16,498 nucleotides of DNA, taken from assembly GCA_910583765.1 (NCBI GenBank), contig CAJTYS010000065.1, positions 1 through 16,498 on the forward strand, given 5' to 3'. A program made the translations under genes and the position numbers. This document shows positions 6,972 to 12,876 of the stretch, piece after piece. Source of the stretch: an uncultured Eubacteriales bacterium. GTDB taxonomy: Bacteria; Bacillota; Clostridia; Peptostreptococcales; Anaerovoracaceae. The notes under the pieces were generated by a model that was not told the origin of the DNA, made no database searches, and saw only the letters and a list, made by a program, of their open reading frames with translations. Numbering within the stretch: the stretch's first letter is position 1; each line of letters starts with the position of its first letter.

Positions 6972-7616
6972 ATGGAAAGACAGAAAAAACTATTGGGGTA
7001 TTATAACTACACGGTTGTATTGACCTATGTGGGACTGATGGCGGGAATCGCTGGGATCGCTTTTGTCATGGGAGGAAACTACCAGACAGCGGTCATCTGT
7101 CTCATGGTGGCAGGATGCTGTGATATGTTTGATGGGGCAGTGGCTTCCACGAGACAGCGTTCCCAGCGGGAAAAAAGCTTTGGGGTACAGATCGATTCCC
7201 TCAGCGACTTGGTTTGCTTTGGGGTGCTGCCGGGTTTCTTTACGTATTCCATCACCGGATATGGAAATCTGGGCTTATGTGTGTGTTGCGGCTATATATT
7301 GTGCGCTTTGATTCGGCTGTCCTATTTTAACGTTTTGGAAGGAGAACGGCAATGGCAGGATCCTGGTCCGAGGAAGTGGTACACAGGGCTGCCTGTGACT
7401 GCCATTGCGCTGCTTCTGCCAGCTTGTTTTGTTATCTGGCAGGCTTGGCAGCCAGAGCGGGCAGGCATATTCATGGGGCTGCTTTTCGCCGCGGCGATCG
7501 CCTTTATCGTGCCTATCCATATTAAAAAACCGCAATTAGCGGGAAAACTGGGATTTGCCGCAGTAGGGGTCACGGAGCTCGTTGCGCTCACTGCAGGCAT
7601 GGGATTTGGAGTTTAG
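6972..7616 (+). CDS. pssA: CDP-diacylglycerol--serine O-phosphatidyltransferase-like membrane enzyme
   Basis: A CDP-alcohol phosphatidyltransferase that probably makes phosphatidylserine from CDP-diacylglycerol and serine in the membrane. From ATG 6972 (AGGTGG at 6961-6966 ahead of it) it has 214 residues and several hydrophobic segments, about 14-34, 37-50, 81-115, 143-158 and 165-185. The catalytic signature is present: D51, D54-G55, then A58, G71, D75 and D79. Two features favour PssA over other family members: SFGVQIDSLSDLVCFG and the later YTGLPVTAIALLLP. The position normally held by arginine in the DGxxAR motif is serine here (S59). An upstream in-frame TTG at 6921 lacks a ribosome binding site. 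No phosphatidylserine decarboxylase gene lies nearby. Confidence 0.82.
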   Translation: MERQKKLLGYYNYTVVLTYVGLMAGIAGIAFVMGGNYQTAVICLMVAGCCDMFDGAVASTRQRSQREKSFGVQIDSLSDLVCFGVLPGFFTYSITGYGNLGLCVCCGYILCALIRLSYFNVLEGERQWQDPGPRKWYTGLPVTAIALLLPACFVIWQAWQPERAGIFMGLLFAAAIAFIVPIHIKKPQLAGKLGFAAVGVTELVALTAGMGFGV

Positions 7617-7670
7617 AGATGAAAGTCATGGGAAAAAACGAATCAGAGCGCGGAATTCTTTATAGGAGTC

Positions 7671-7699
7671 TTGTATCTTGTGGGATCTCTGGCTATAAT
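7671..7699 (+). promoter_or_regulatory. Promoter of the two-component operon
   Basis: TTGTAT at 7671-7676 and a perfect TATAAT at 7694-7699 are separated by 17 bases. The predicted start near 7706 gives a leader of about 36 bases to the response regulator ATG. Its position supports starting that gene at 7742 rather than at an in-frame ATG at 7619. Confidence 0.7.
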
Positions 7700-7741
7700 C
7701 AGATTGTGAAGGGCCACGATAAAGGAGAAGGAGAAAATCTG

Positions 7742-8470
7742 ATGAAGCAATACAAAATTTTGGTCATAGAGGATAGTCAGGAAATCAGAGAAGGGATCCG
7801 GCTTTTGCTCAGCGATGAGAGCTATCAGATTTTGGAGGCAGCAAGCGGGGAGCAAGGGCTGGAGCTATTTTCCGATGAGATCGACCTGGTGATCTTGGAC
7901 ATTATGATGCCAGGCATCTCCGGCCTGCGGACTTGTGAGGAAATCCGAAAACGTTCCAATGTGCCGATCCTGTTTTTGACTGCTCTGGTGCAGGAGTCGG
8001 ACCGGCTCATCGGTCTCATGGCAGGCGGAGATGATTATTTGACAAAGCCATTTTCCTATGCGGAACTGTTAGCCAGGGTCAAGGCGCTGCTGCGGCGTTA
8101 TTATGTGTACAAGGGAAAATCGGATCCACAGCAGGCAAATGAGGCGGAGTTTCAGGCTCTGATCAAGGTGGGAGATGTGGCCATAAATGAGGTTTATGGT
8201 GAAGTGACGGTAAAGGGCGTGAAAAAAGAGCTATCCCATACGGAGTTTCTCATCCTCATGCTTTTAATGAAAAATCCTCAGAAAATTTTTTCCACAAAGA
8301 ACATCTATGAATCTGTGTGGCGGGAGCCTTACTTTTATGCTTCCAATAATACGGTGATGGTCCACATCCGAAATTTGCGGAGGAAAATAGAAGATGACCC
8401 GCAGAACCCGAAATACATACGGACCGTATGGGGAAAGGGGTATCGGTTTGAAGCTAATGATCAAATATAA
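7742..8470 (+). CDS. OmpR/PhoB-family response regulator
   Basis: A 242-residue transcription factor activated by phosphorylation. The receiver domain (1-118) has the acidic pocket ED at 10-11, the phosphoacceptor D53 in LVILDIMMPG, T80 and K102 in TKPFSYAELL. The winged-helix DNA-binding domain (about 145-238) contains LSHTEFLILMLLMKNP, NTVMVHIRNLRRKIE and the terminal VWGKGYRFE. The ATG at 7742 is preceded by GGAGAAGGAG (7724-7733) and a promoter. It overlaps the kinase gene, its presumed partner. Similar regulator-kinase pairs in Firmicutes sense cell-envelope stress or antimicrobial peptides, but no target gene such as an ABC transporter is adjacent, so the signal is unknown. Confidence 0.92.
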   Translation: MKQYKILVIEDSQEIREGIRLLLSDESYQILEAASGEQGLELFSDEIDLVILDIMMPGISGLRTCEEIRKRSNVPILFLTALVQESDRLIGLMAGGDDYLTKPFSYAELLARVKALLRRYYVYKGKSDPQQANEAEFQALIKVGDVAINEVYGEVTVKGVKKELSHTEFLILMLLMKNPQKIFSTKNIYESVWREPYFYASNNTVMVHIRNLRRKIEDDPQNPKYIRTVWGKGYRFEANDQI

Positions 8471-9761
8471 ACATTCCATGTATCTGCAGCTGGTGGTCAT
8501 GCTGCTGGTTTCCTTTTTCGCCGCAGCTGCGCTGTTTTTCGTGCTGACAATCCTTGGGGACGAATTGACTTATCAATACTTGAAAGATTCTCGGCGCATA
8601 GAAGCAAAGAACAATGCGGCTATCGGCCAACTGCAGGAATATGTAGAGGCTGAGAACATCGCCGCTGATGATGAGGAGGCTTTGTTTCGCTGGGAGATGA
8701 AAGAAAAGGTCATTTTCCTGGAAGTGTACCGAGAGGATCAGATTTTGTACAGTTCCTTTGACCCAGATGCGGAAGCTGTTTCCGTCCTCAGCATTGGCAG
8801 CAATGAATACTTTGATTTTGACCATTACTACACGCTGCGGTTCGCGGACGGAGATGCGGAAGTGTACTTGTACGGGAGCCATCAGCACAAGGTGTATCAA
8901 GGCGTTCAGATTCTGGAATTCGCCCTCAGTTTCCTGGCCTTCATCATCATATTTTTGATAGGGATCCACAGGATCATTCGGTACATATGCAAACTGCGGG
9001 ATGAAATCGAGATCTTGGAAGGCGGAAACCTGGATTATGAGATCACGGTGCAGGGAAAGAACGAGCTTTCAGAGTTAGCAAGCAGCCTCAACAGCATGCG
9101 GGCCTCTTTTTCCGAGCAGATCAAAACCGAGATCAGTCTCAGGAAAGAGAACAAAGATCTGGTCTCGGAAGTGTCTCACGATATTAGGACTCCGCTTACC
9201 GTGCTGCTCCTTTACGCAGAGGCTCTGCGGCATAAAAAGTACAAAGATCAGCAGCAAATGGAACAATATATCCAGCGGATCGATGATAAAGCAAAGCAGA
9301 TCCAAAAGCTGGCCGACAGCATCTTTGAGTATTCCCTGAAAGAGAAAAAAACAGAGGCCAAAACCAGCGACACCTTCAAAAATGTCTTTTTCGGCATCCT
9401 GTCAGAGATGGTTGAATATCTGCAGGAGCAGGGCCATGAAGTGAAAACGGATATTGTTTGGAAGCAAGCGCGGCTCTGTGTGTCCGAGGATCATATCAGG
9501 AGGATCATGGACAATATTGTTTCAAACATCTGTAAATATGCGGATCCCGAGCGGCCGGTACTGATACAAGCCCTGTGGGAACAGGCTGCGGTAAGTGTGC
9601 GCTTTTCCAATTTCATCCGGAAAAATATCCATGAGGCGGGCACGAAGATCGGTATCAAAAATATTACAGGCATGATGGAAACTATGGAAGGAGAATGCCG
9701 GGTCGAGCAATCAGAGGAGGAATTCAAGCTGACCCTGGTCTTTCCCCTGCGGCAAGACTGA
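8448..9761 (+). CDS. Membrane sensor histidine kinase
   Basis: A 437-residue sensor kinase, partner of the preceding regulator. It has a membrane segment at about 12-36, an extracytoplasmic domain of about 115 residues (40-154), a second membrane segment at about 155-178, a HAMP linker (about 180-222), the HisKA dimerisation helix with phosphorylated H244 in SEVSHDIRTPL, and an ATPase domain with N-box DNIVSNICKYAD (N360). The usual DxGxG box is not evident; the region reads FSNFIRK...GTKIGIKNI, a variant seen in some clostridial kinases. The TTG at 8448 is preferred because AAAGGGG at 8434-8440 lies 7 bases ahead; the ATG at 8457 is the alternative. It overlaps the regulator gene by 23 or 14 bases, indicating coupled expression. 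The signal sensed is unknown. Confidence 0.9.
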   Translation: MKLMIKYKHSMYLQLVVMLLVSFFAAAALFFVLTILGDELTYQYLKDSRRIEAKNNAAIGQLQEYVEAENIAADDEEALFRWEMKEKVIFLEVYREDQILYSSFDPDAEAVSVLSIGSNEYFDFDHYYTLRFADGDAEVYLYGSHQHKVYQGVQILEFALSFLAFIIIFLIGIHRIIRYICKLRDEIEILEGGNLDYEITVQGKNELSELASSLNSMRASFSEQIKTEISLRKENKDLVSEVSHDIRTPLTVLLLYAEALRHKKYKDQQQMEQYIQRIDDKAKQIQKLADSIFEYSLKEKKTEAKTSDTFKNVFFGILSEMVEYLQEQGHEVKTDIVWKQARLCVSEDHIRRIMDNIVSNICKYADPERPVLIQALWEQAAVSVRFSNFIRKNIHEAGTKIGIKNITGMMETMEGECRVEQSEEEFKLTLVFPLRQD

Positions 9762-9830
9762 GGTCAGAATTGAGACTCAGAGCAGACATATGCAGACAGG
9801 AGCTTGATTATATGAGGAGGTCAAAAGGAA

Positions 9831-10364
9831 ATGAAACGAGATCATGATGTAAGTCTCCAGCCCGTGCGGCAGAATGAGCTGGAAACATTCAAGGTGAAGC
9901 TGCAGCAAGCCTTTTCCATTGCTGTTGTAGAAAATTTTGGGAAACAGGAAGAGCCAATTCCTTCTGATGAAGATTTGGAAGCGTCTTTTCAAGCGCCTGG
10001 CGCAGTCATCTATCATGTCATCTGGAAAGGCCAGCCAGTGGGTGGTGCGGTGCTTTCCATTAATAGTGAGACTCAACACAATTCTCTGGATCTGTTTTTT
10101 ATCTTACCCCAGTACCATGGGCAGGGGATCGGACAAGCGGCATGGAAGGCCATAGAGCGCCAATACCCGGAAACTGTTGTTTGGAACACGGTGACCCCTT
10201 ATTTTGAAAAGCGGAACATCCATTTTTATGTGAATAAATGCGGCTTTAAGATCACAGAGTTTTGGAACGAGCATCACCCGGAGCCGCATGCGCCAGAGGA
10301 TGAAAGCCAGAGCGGTCCCACAGCTGGGTGTGACGAAGCCTTTTATTTTGAGAAGATCATGTGA
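9831..10364 (+). CDS. GNAT-family N-acetyltransferase
   Basis: A 177-residue GCN5-related acetyltransferase that would transfer acetyl from acetyl-CoA to an unknown amine. Motif A is clear: LFFILPQYHGQGIGQAAW, with the Q-x-x-G-Q-G pyrophosphate-binding loop at about residues 92-101, followed by the motif B region NIHFYVNKCGFKITEFW. The N-terminal part is less conserved. The polar stretch near 145-165 (HHPEPHAPEDE) may be a loop. AGGAGG at 9815-9820 supports the ATG. It follows the kinase by 69 bases without a terminator, so it may share the two-component transcript and could be a resistance-type enzyme under its control; that is inference only. Confidence 0.85.
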   Translation: MKRDHDVSLQPVRQNELETFKVKLQQAFSIAVVENFGKQEEPIPSDEDLEASFQAPGAVIYHVIWKGQPVGGAVLSINSETQHNSLDLFFILPQYHGQGIGQAAWKAIERQYPETVVWNTVTPYFEKRNIHFYVNKCGFKITEFWNEHHPEPHAPEDESQSGPTAGCDEAFYFEKIM

Positions 10365-10395
10365 AAGGAGAGGGAGTCAGGGATAAAAAATTATA

Positions 10396-10425
10396 TTGGG
10401 CAAATCACGTGAAATATGATAAAAT
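10396..10425 (+). promoter_or_regulatory. Promoter-like sequence in the AT-rich intergenic region
   Basis: TTGGGC at 10396-10401 and TAAAAT at 10420-10425 are 18 bases apart, and TG at 10417-10418 makes an extended -10. It lies downstream of the acetyltransferase and ahead of the structured stretch ending in the terminator at 10674. In such AT-rich DNA a chance match is possible. Confidence 0.4.
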
Positions 10426-10431
10426 TAAGAT

Positions 10432-10712
10432 TAATATTTTAAAAAATACTCAATATGATTGAAAAAACAATCATATTCTAACAAAAAATGATAAGATGTT
10501 TTGGGAAGCTTTTATGGAAGGAAATTATTGCCCAGAATTGGTATTGGGAAAAGTCAAGCATTACAAAACATAGTCAATCATCCTATGGCGTTGTGGAAAT
10601 GCAAAAATAAAAAGTTGCGGCTTGACTAATCCATGTGGTAGCCTTCTGTTAGTGGAATCTCATTCCAAATATTAAGCCTAACACTCAGTACTGAGCATTA
10701 GGCTTTTATTTT
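10432..10712 (+). ncRNA. Candidate structured small RNA of about 280 bases
   Basis: This stretch between the acetyltransferase and a strong terminator has no convincing gene but is packed with complementary segments. Hairpins seen directly: 10452-10461 with 10468-10477 (10 bp, A6 loop); 10499-10505 with 10531-10537 (7 bp, one G-T pair); 10552-10559 with 10620-10627 (8 bp) enclosing 10569-10573/10583-10587 (5 bp) and 10601-10604/10615-10618 (4 bp); 10653-10658 with 10662-10667 (6 bp, 3-base loop); then the terminator. A promoter-like sequence lies just ahead. I cannot match it to tmRNA, 6S, SRP, RNase P or a known riboswitch. It could instead be a long 3' untranslated region, or decayed coding DNA: an open frame of 25 codons starts at 10496 without a ribosome binding site. 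Confidence 0.4.
10674..10712 (+). terminator. Strong intrinsic terminator
   Basis: AAGCCTAACACTCAG (10674-10688) pairs with CTGAGCATTAGGCTT (10691-10705), 13 of 15 positions complementary with a 2x2 internal mismatch, followed by a T-rich run TTTATTTT. The T run is on the plus-strand side, so it ends rightward transcription coming from the acetyltransferase or the candidate RNA. Confidence 0.8.
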
Positions 10713-10746
10713 ACCATTATTTGGTGCAAATAAAACGATCATCATT

Positions 10747-10763
10747 ACGGTCGTTGTGACCGT
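10747..10763 (-). repeat. Small inverted repeat after the zinc-finger gene
   Basis: ACGGTC (10747-10752) and GACCGT (10758-10763) form a perfect 6-bp stem with a 5-base loop, 17 bases past the minus-strand stop at 10780. A wider, less perfect pairing (AAACGATCA with TGACCGTTT) flanks it. On the minus strand a TTTTATTTG stretch follows at a distance, so it may be a weak terminator for the gpmI transcript. Confidence 0.35.
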
Positions 10764-10779
10764 TTATCACAGTGGCAAC

Positions 10780-11046
10780 TTACTGCTTAATGCGAACGGT
10801 GAAGTTCTTATGGCTTTCATCGCCGTTTAGAGAATGTTCCATGAAATGCGCTTTCCATGTCTTTTCATCTTTAAATTCTTTTCCGCAGCCTGAACAGATG
10901 AACGCATCTATCGGATGGTGATACTCGTCCTCATAGTCATGAAAACCGCATATGTCGCAGTCGATATGCCAGAGCCAGGATATATAAACGGTCTTGGCCT
11001 CTGCCTGCGTTGGCATGGCCAGTGTCAAGACCATAGCCATGATCAT
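10780..11046 (-). CDS. Small exported C2H2 zinc-finger protein, possibly frameshifted at its start
   Basis: An 88-residue protein as read from ATG 11046. Residues 4-17 form a hydrophobic segment ending in A-E-A, a good signal-peptidase site, so the mature part would begin KTVYISW. It holds two CxxC pairs (C30/C33, C51/C54). The second belongs to a textbook C2H2 finger: C51-x2-C54-x3-F-x5-W-x2-H67-x3-H71. The positively charged n-region expected before the hydrophobic core is missing. It appears in another frame from TTG 11081, 6 bases after AAAGGAG (11094-11088), encoding MRKSRK; one extra A in the A6 tract at 11067-11062 would join the two frames into a full signal peptide. The gene follows gpmI directly and is probably cotranscribed with it. 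The function is unknown; metal binding outside the membrane is an inference. Confidence 0.65.
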   Translation of the reverse strand: MIMAMVLTLAMPTQAEAKTVYISWLWHIDCDICGFHDYEDEYHHPIDAFICSGCGKEFKDEKTWKAHFMEHSLNGDESHKNFTVRIKQ

Positions 11047-11095
11047 GATGATTGTGATGGATTTTTTCGTGATTTGCGCAAACCGTTCTCCTTTG

Positions 11096-12625
11096 TTATT
11101 TCTCCACTAAGCTTTCCCCAGTCATTTCTTCCGGTATTTCCAGCCCCATGAGATCCAAAAGCGTAGGGGACAGATCAGCCAGCTTGCCGCCGTCCTTCAG
11201 CTTGACCGGTTCCTCTGCGATGTGAAGCAGCGGCACCTCATTAAGGGAATGGGCAGTCACTACCGAGCCGTCTTCATTGAGCATATTGTCCGCGTTTCCG
11301 TGATCTGCGGTCAGGAGGATCTGGCCGCCTTTTCCAAGGACCGCGCCCACGATCTTTGGCACGCATTTGTCCAGAGCCTCGATAGCGGCCACAGCGGCTG
11401 TCATGATACCAGTATGGCCCACCATGTCCGCGTTGGCAAAATTGAGGATGATCACATCGTATTGATCAGAGGCGATTTCCTCCAGAACTTTATCTGTGAC
11501 CAAGTACGCACTCATTTCCGGCTGCAAATCATAGGTTGCCACTTTTGGAGAAGGAATCAGGATCCGATCTTCATTTTTGTTTGGAGCTTCTACGCCGCCA
11601 TTAAAGAAAAAGGTCACATGGGCGTATTTTTCTGTTTCTGCGATGCGCAGCTGATGGAGTCCAAGATCCGCCAGATATTCACCTAAGGTGGACTTCAAGG
11701 TCTGCGGTGGATAAGCGATCTCCACATTTGGCATTTCCGCGTCATATTGAGTCATGCACACGTAAAAGAGATCATCAACAATTTTTTTGCGCTCAAATCC
11801 ATCGAAATCATGGGCAACCAGAGCTCTGGTGATTTCTCTGGCTCGGTCTGGCCGGAAATTGAACATGATGACTGCGTCACCGTCTTTTACCGGCTGGCCG
11901 CCTTCCACGCAGGTGGGCTGAACGAATTCATCATTTTCATCCCGTTCATAAGCCGCTGAAATCGCAGCCTGGCCATCAGCAGCCTGTATGCCTTGGCCTA
12001 AAGTCATGGCATCGTAGGCTTTTTCCACCCGTTCCCAGCGCTTGTCTCTGTCCATGGCGTAGTACCTGCCGGAGATGGTGGAAATTTTCCCCAGACCTGC
12101 TTGCGCCATGTGTTCCTCCAGCTGCTGGATGTACGTGAGAGCGCAGCGGGGGGGAACGTCTCTGCCATCCAGATAACAGTGGACGTACAGTTCTTCGATC
12201 CCCTGTTTCTTTGCCATGTCGATGAGAGCAAAGAGGTGGGAAATGTGACTGTGCACGCCGCCATCAGAAAGCAGCCCGGAAAGATGGAGCGCGGAGCCGC
12301 GGCTTTTCACATGGCCCATGGCGCGGTTAATCGCCTTGTTTTCCAGAAAAGACCCATCTTCGATTTCTTTCGTGATGCGGGTCAGCTCCTGATACACGAT
12401 CCTGCCGGCACCGATGTTCAGGTGGCCCACTTCCGAATTGCCCATCTGTCCTTCTGGCAGGCCCACTGCCAAACCACAGGCTTTCAGCGTGGTTTTCGGA
12501 TATTTTTTGAATATCTCATCTAAGGCAGGGGTTTTGGCCTGTGCGATAGCGTTTCCATAGGATTCTTTATTTTCACCAAAACCATCCAAGATCATGAGCA
12601 TGGTGGGGCGTTTGAATGTTTCCAT
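11096..12625 (-). CDS. gpmI: 2,3-bisphosphoglycerate-independent phosphoglycerate mutase
   Basis: This cytoplasmic manganese enzyme interconverts 3- and 2-phosphoglycerate in glycolysis and gluconeogenesis. The 509-residue length is standard. Metal and catalytic motifs are visible: D14 in MILDGFG, the phosphoserine nucleophile S64 in MGNSEVGHLNIGAGR, FNFRPDRARE, NFANADMVGHTG and LTADHGNADNM. The start has GGAGGT 8 bases ahead and its own promoter at 12699-12727. Unlike the usual gap-pgk-tpi-gpm-eno cluster, it stands apart from other glycolytic genes here; its only close neighbour is the small zinc-finger gene immediately downstream. GpmI activity is known to be pH- and manganese-sensitive in Bacillus spores. 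Confidence 0.96.
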   Translation of the reverse strand: METFKRPTMLMILDGFGENKESYGNAIAQAKTPALDEIFKKYPKTTLKACGLAVGLPEGQMGNSEVGHLNIGAGRIVYQELTRITKEIEDGSFLENKAINRAMGHVKSRGSALHLSGLLSDGGVHSHISHLFALIDMAKKQGIEELYVHCYLDGRDVPPRCALTYIQQLEEHMAQAGLGKISTISGRYYAMDRDKRWERVEKAYDAMTLGQGIQAADGQAAISAAYERDENDEFVQPTCVEGGQPVKDGDAVIMFNFRPDRAREITRALVAHDFDGFERKKIVDDLFYVCMTQYDAEMPNVEIAYPPQTLKSTLGEYLADLGLHQLRIAETEKYAHVTFFFNGGVEAPNKNEDRILIPSPKVATYDLQPEMSAYLVTDKVLEEIASDQYDVIILNFANADMVGHTGIMTAAVAAIEALDKCVPKIVGAVLGKGGQILLTADHGNADNMLNEDGSVVTAHSLNEVPLLHIAEEPVKLKDGGKLADLSPTLLDLMGLEIPEEMTGESLVEK

Positions 12626-12652
12626 GATAAATTACCTCCAATTTATAGTGTG

Positions 12653-12675
12653 CGAATGAAATCCTTCGTCATTCG
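12653..12675. repeat. Inverted repeat in the gpmI leader
   Basis: CGAATGA (12653-12659) and TCATTCG (12669-12675) are a perfect 7-bp inverted repeat with a 9-base loop. They lie between the predicted gpmI start point (about 12692) and its ribosome binding site. It may be an RNA hairpin or an operator; there is no other evidence for either. Confidence 0.4.
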
Positions 12676-12698
12676 TGCTGCTGCGAATTTCCTTTATA

Positions 12699-12727
12699 AT
12701 TATAACAAATTATAGCAGATGTGTTAA
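12699..12727 (-). promoter_or_regulatory. Promoter of gpmI
   Basis: Read on the minus strand, TTAACA (12727-12722) and a perfect TATAAT (12704-12699) are 17 bases apart, matching the vegetative consensus at 11 of 12 positions. A second TATAAT with an upstream TGC lies at 12714-12709 but lacks a good -35. The leader to the ATG would be about 67 bases. Confidence 0.75.
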
Positions 12728-12817
12728 GTGGTTGTTGAAAGATTCACAAATAAGCCATAAGGTTGGCAGGATCAGCGCATCAATGGGAATTGACTGCTCC
12801 CGCCCATTTCCTCTTTA

Positions 12818-12846
12818 TTGTAACAGGCCTTTCAGTATGCTATAAT
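12818..12846 (+). promoter_or_regulatory. Promoter of addA
   Basis: TTGTAA (12818-12823) and TATAAT (12841-12846) are separated by 17 bases, and TGC just before the -10 adds an extended -10 element. The start point near 12853 leaves a leader of about 24 bases to the ATG at 12877. An inverted repeat AATGGG (12782-12787) / CCCATT (12803-12808) lies just upstream of the -35 and could be a regulator site. Confidence 0.75.
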
Positions 12847-12876
12847 CAGCATAAATACAGGAAAAGGGGATCACAT

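Noticed and set aside
7619..7741. N-terminal extension of the response regulator
   Set aside because: It covers the TTGTAT-17-TATAAT promoter, and receiver domains start at the KQYKILVIED segment.
10496..10573. 25-codon open frame as a small peptide gene
   Set aside because: No ribosome binding site and no signal or motif; the stretch is better explained by RNA structure.
12763..12876. N-terminal extension of AddA
   Set aside because: It precedes and includes the addA promoter; the ATG at 12877 has a proper ribosome binding site and the family N-terminus.
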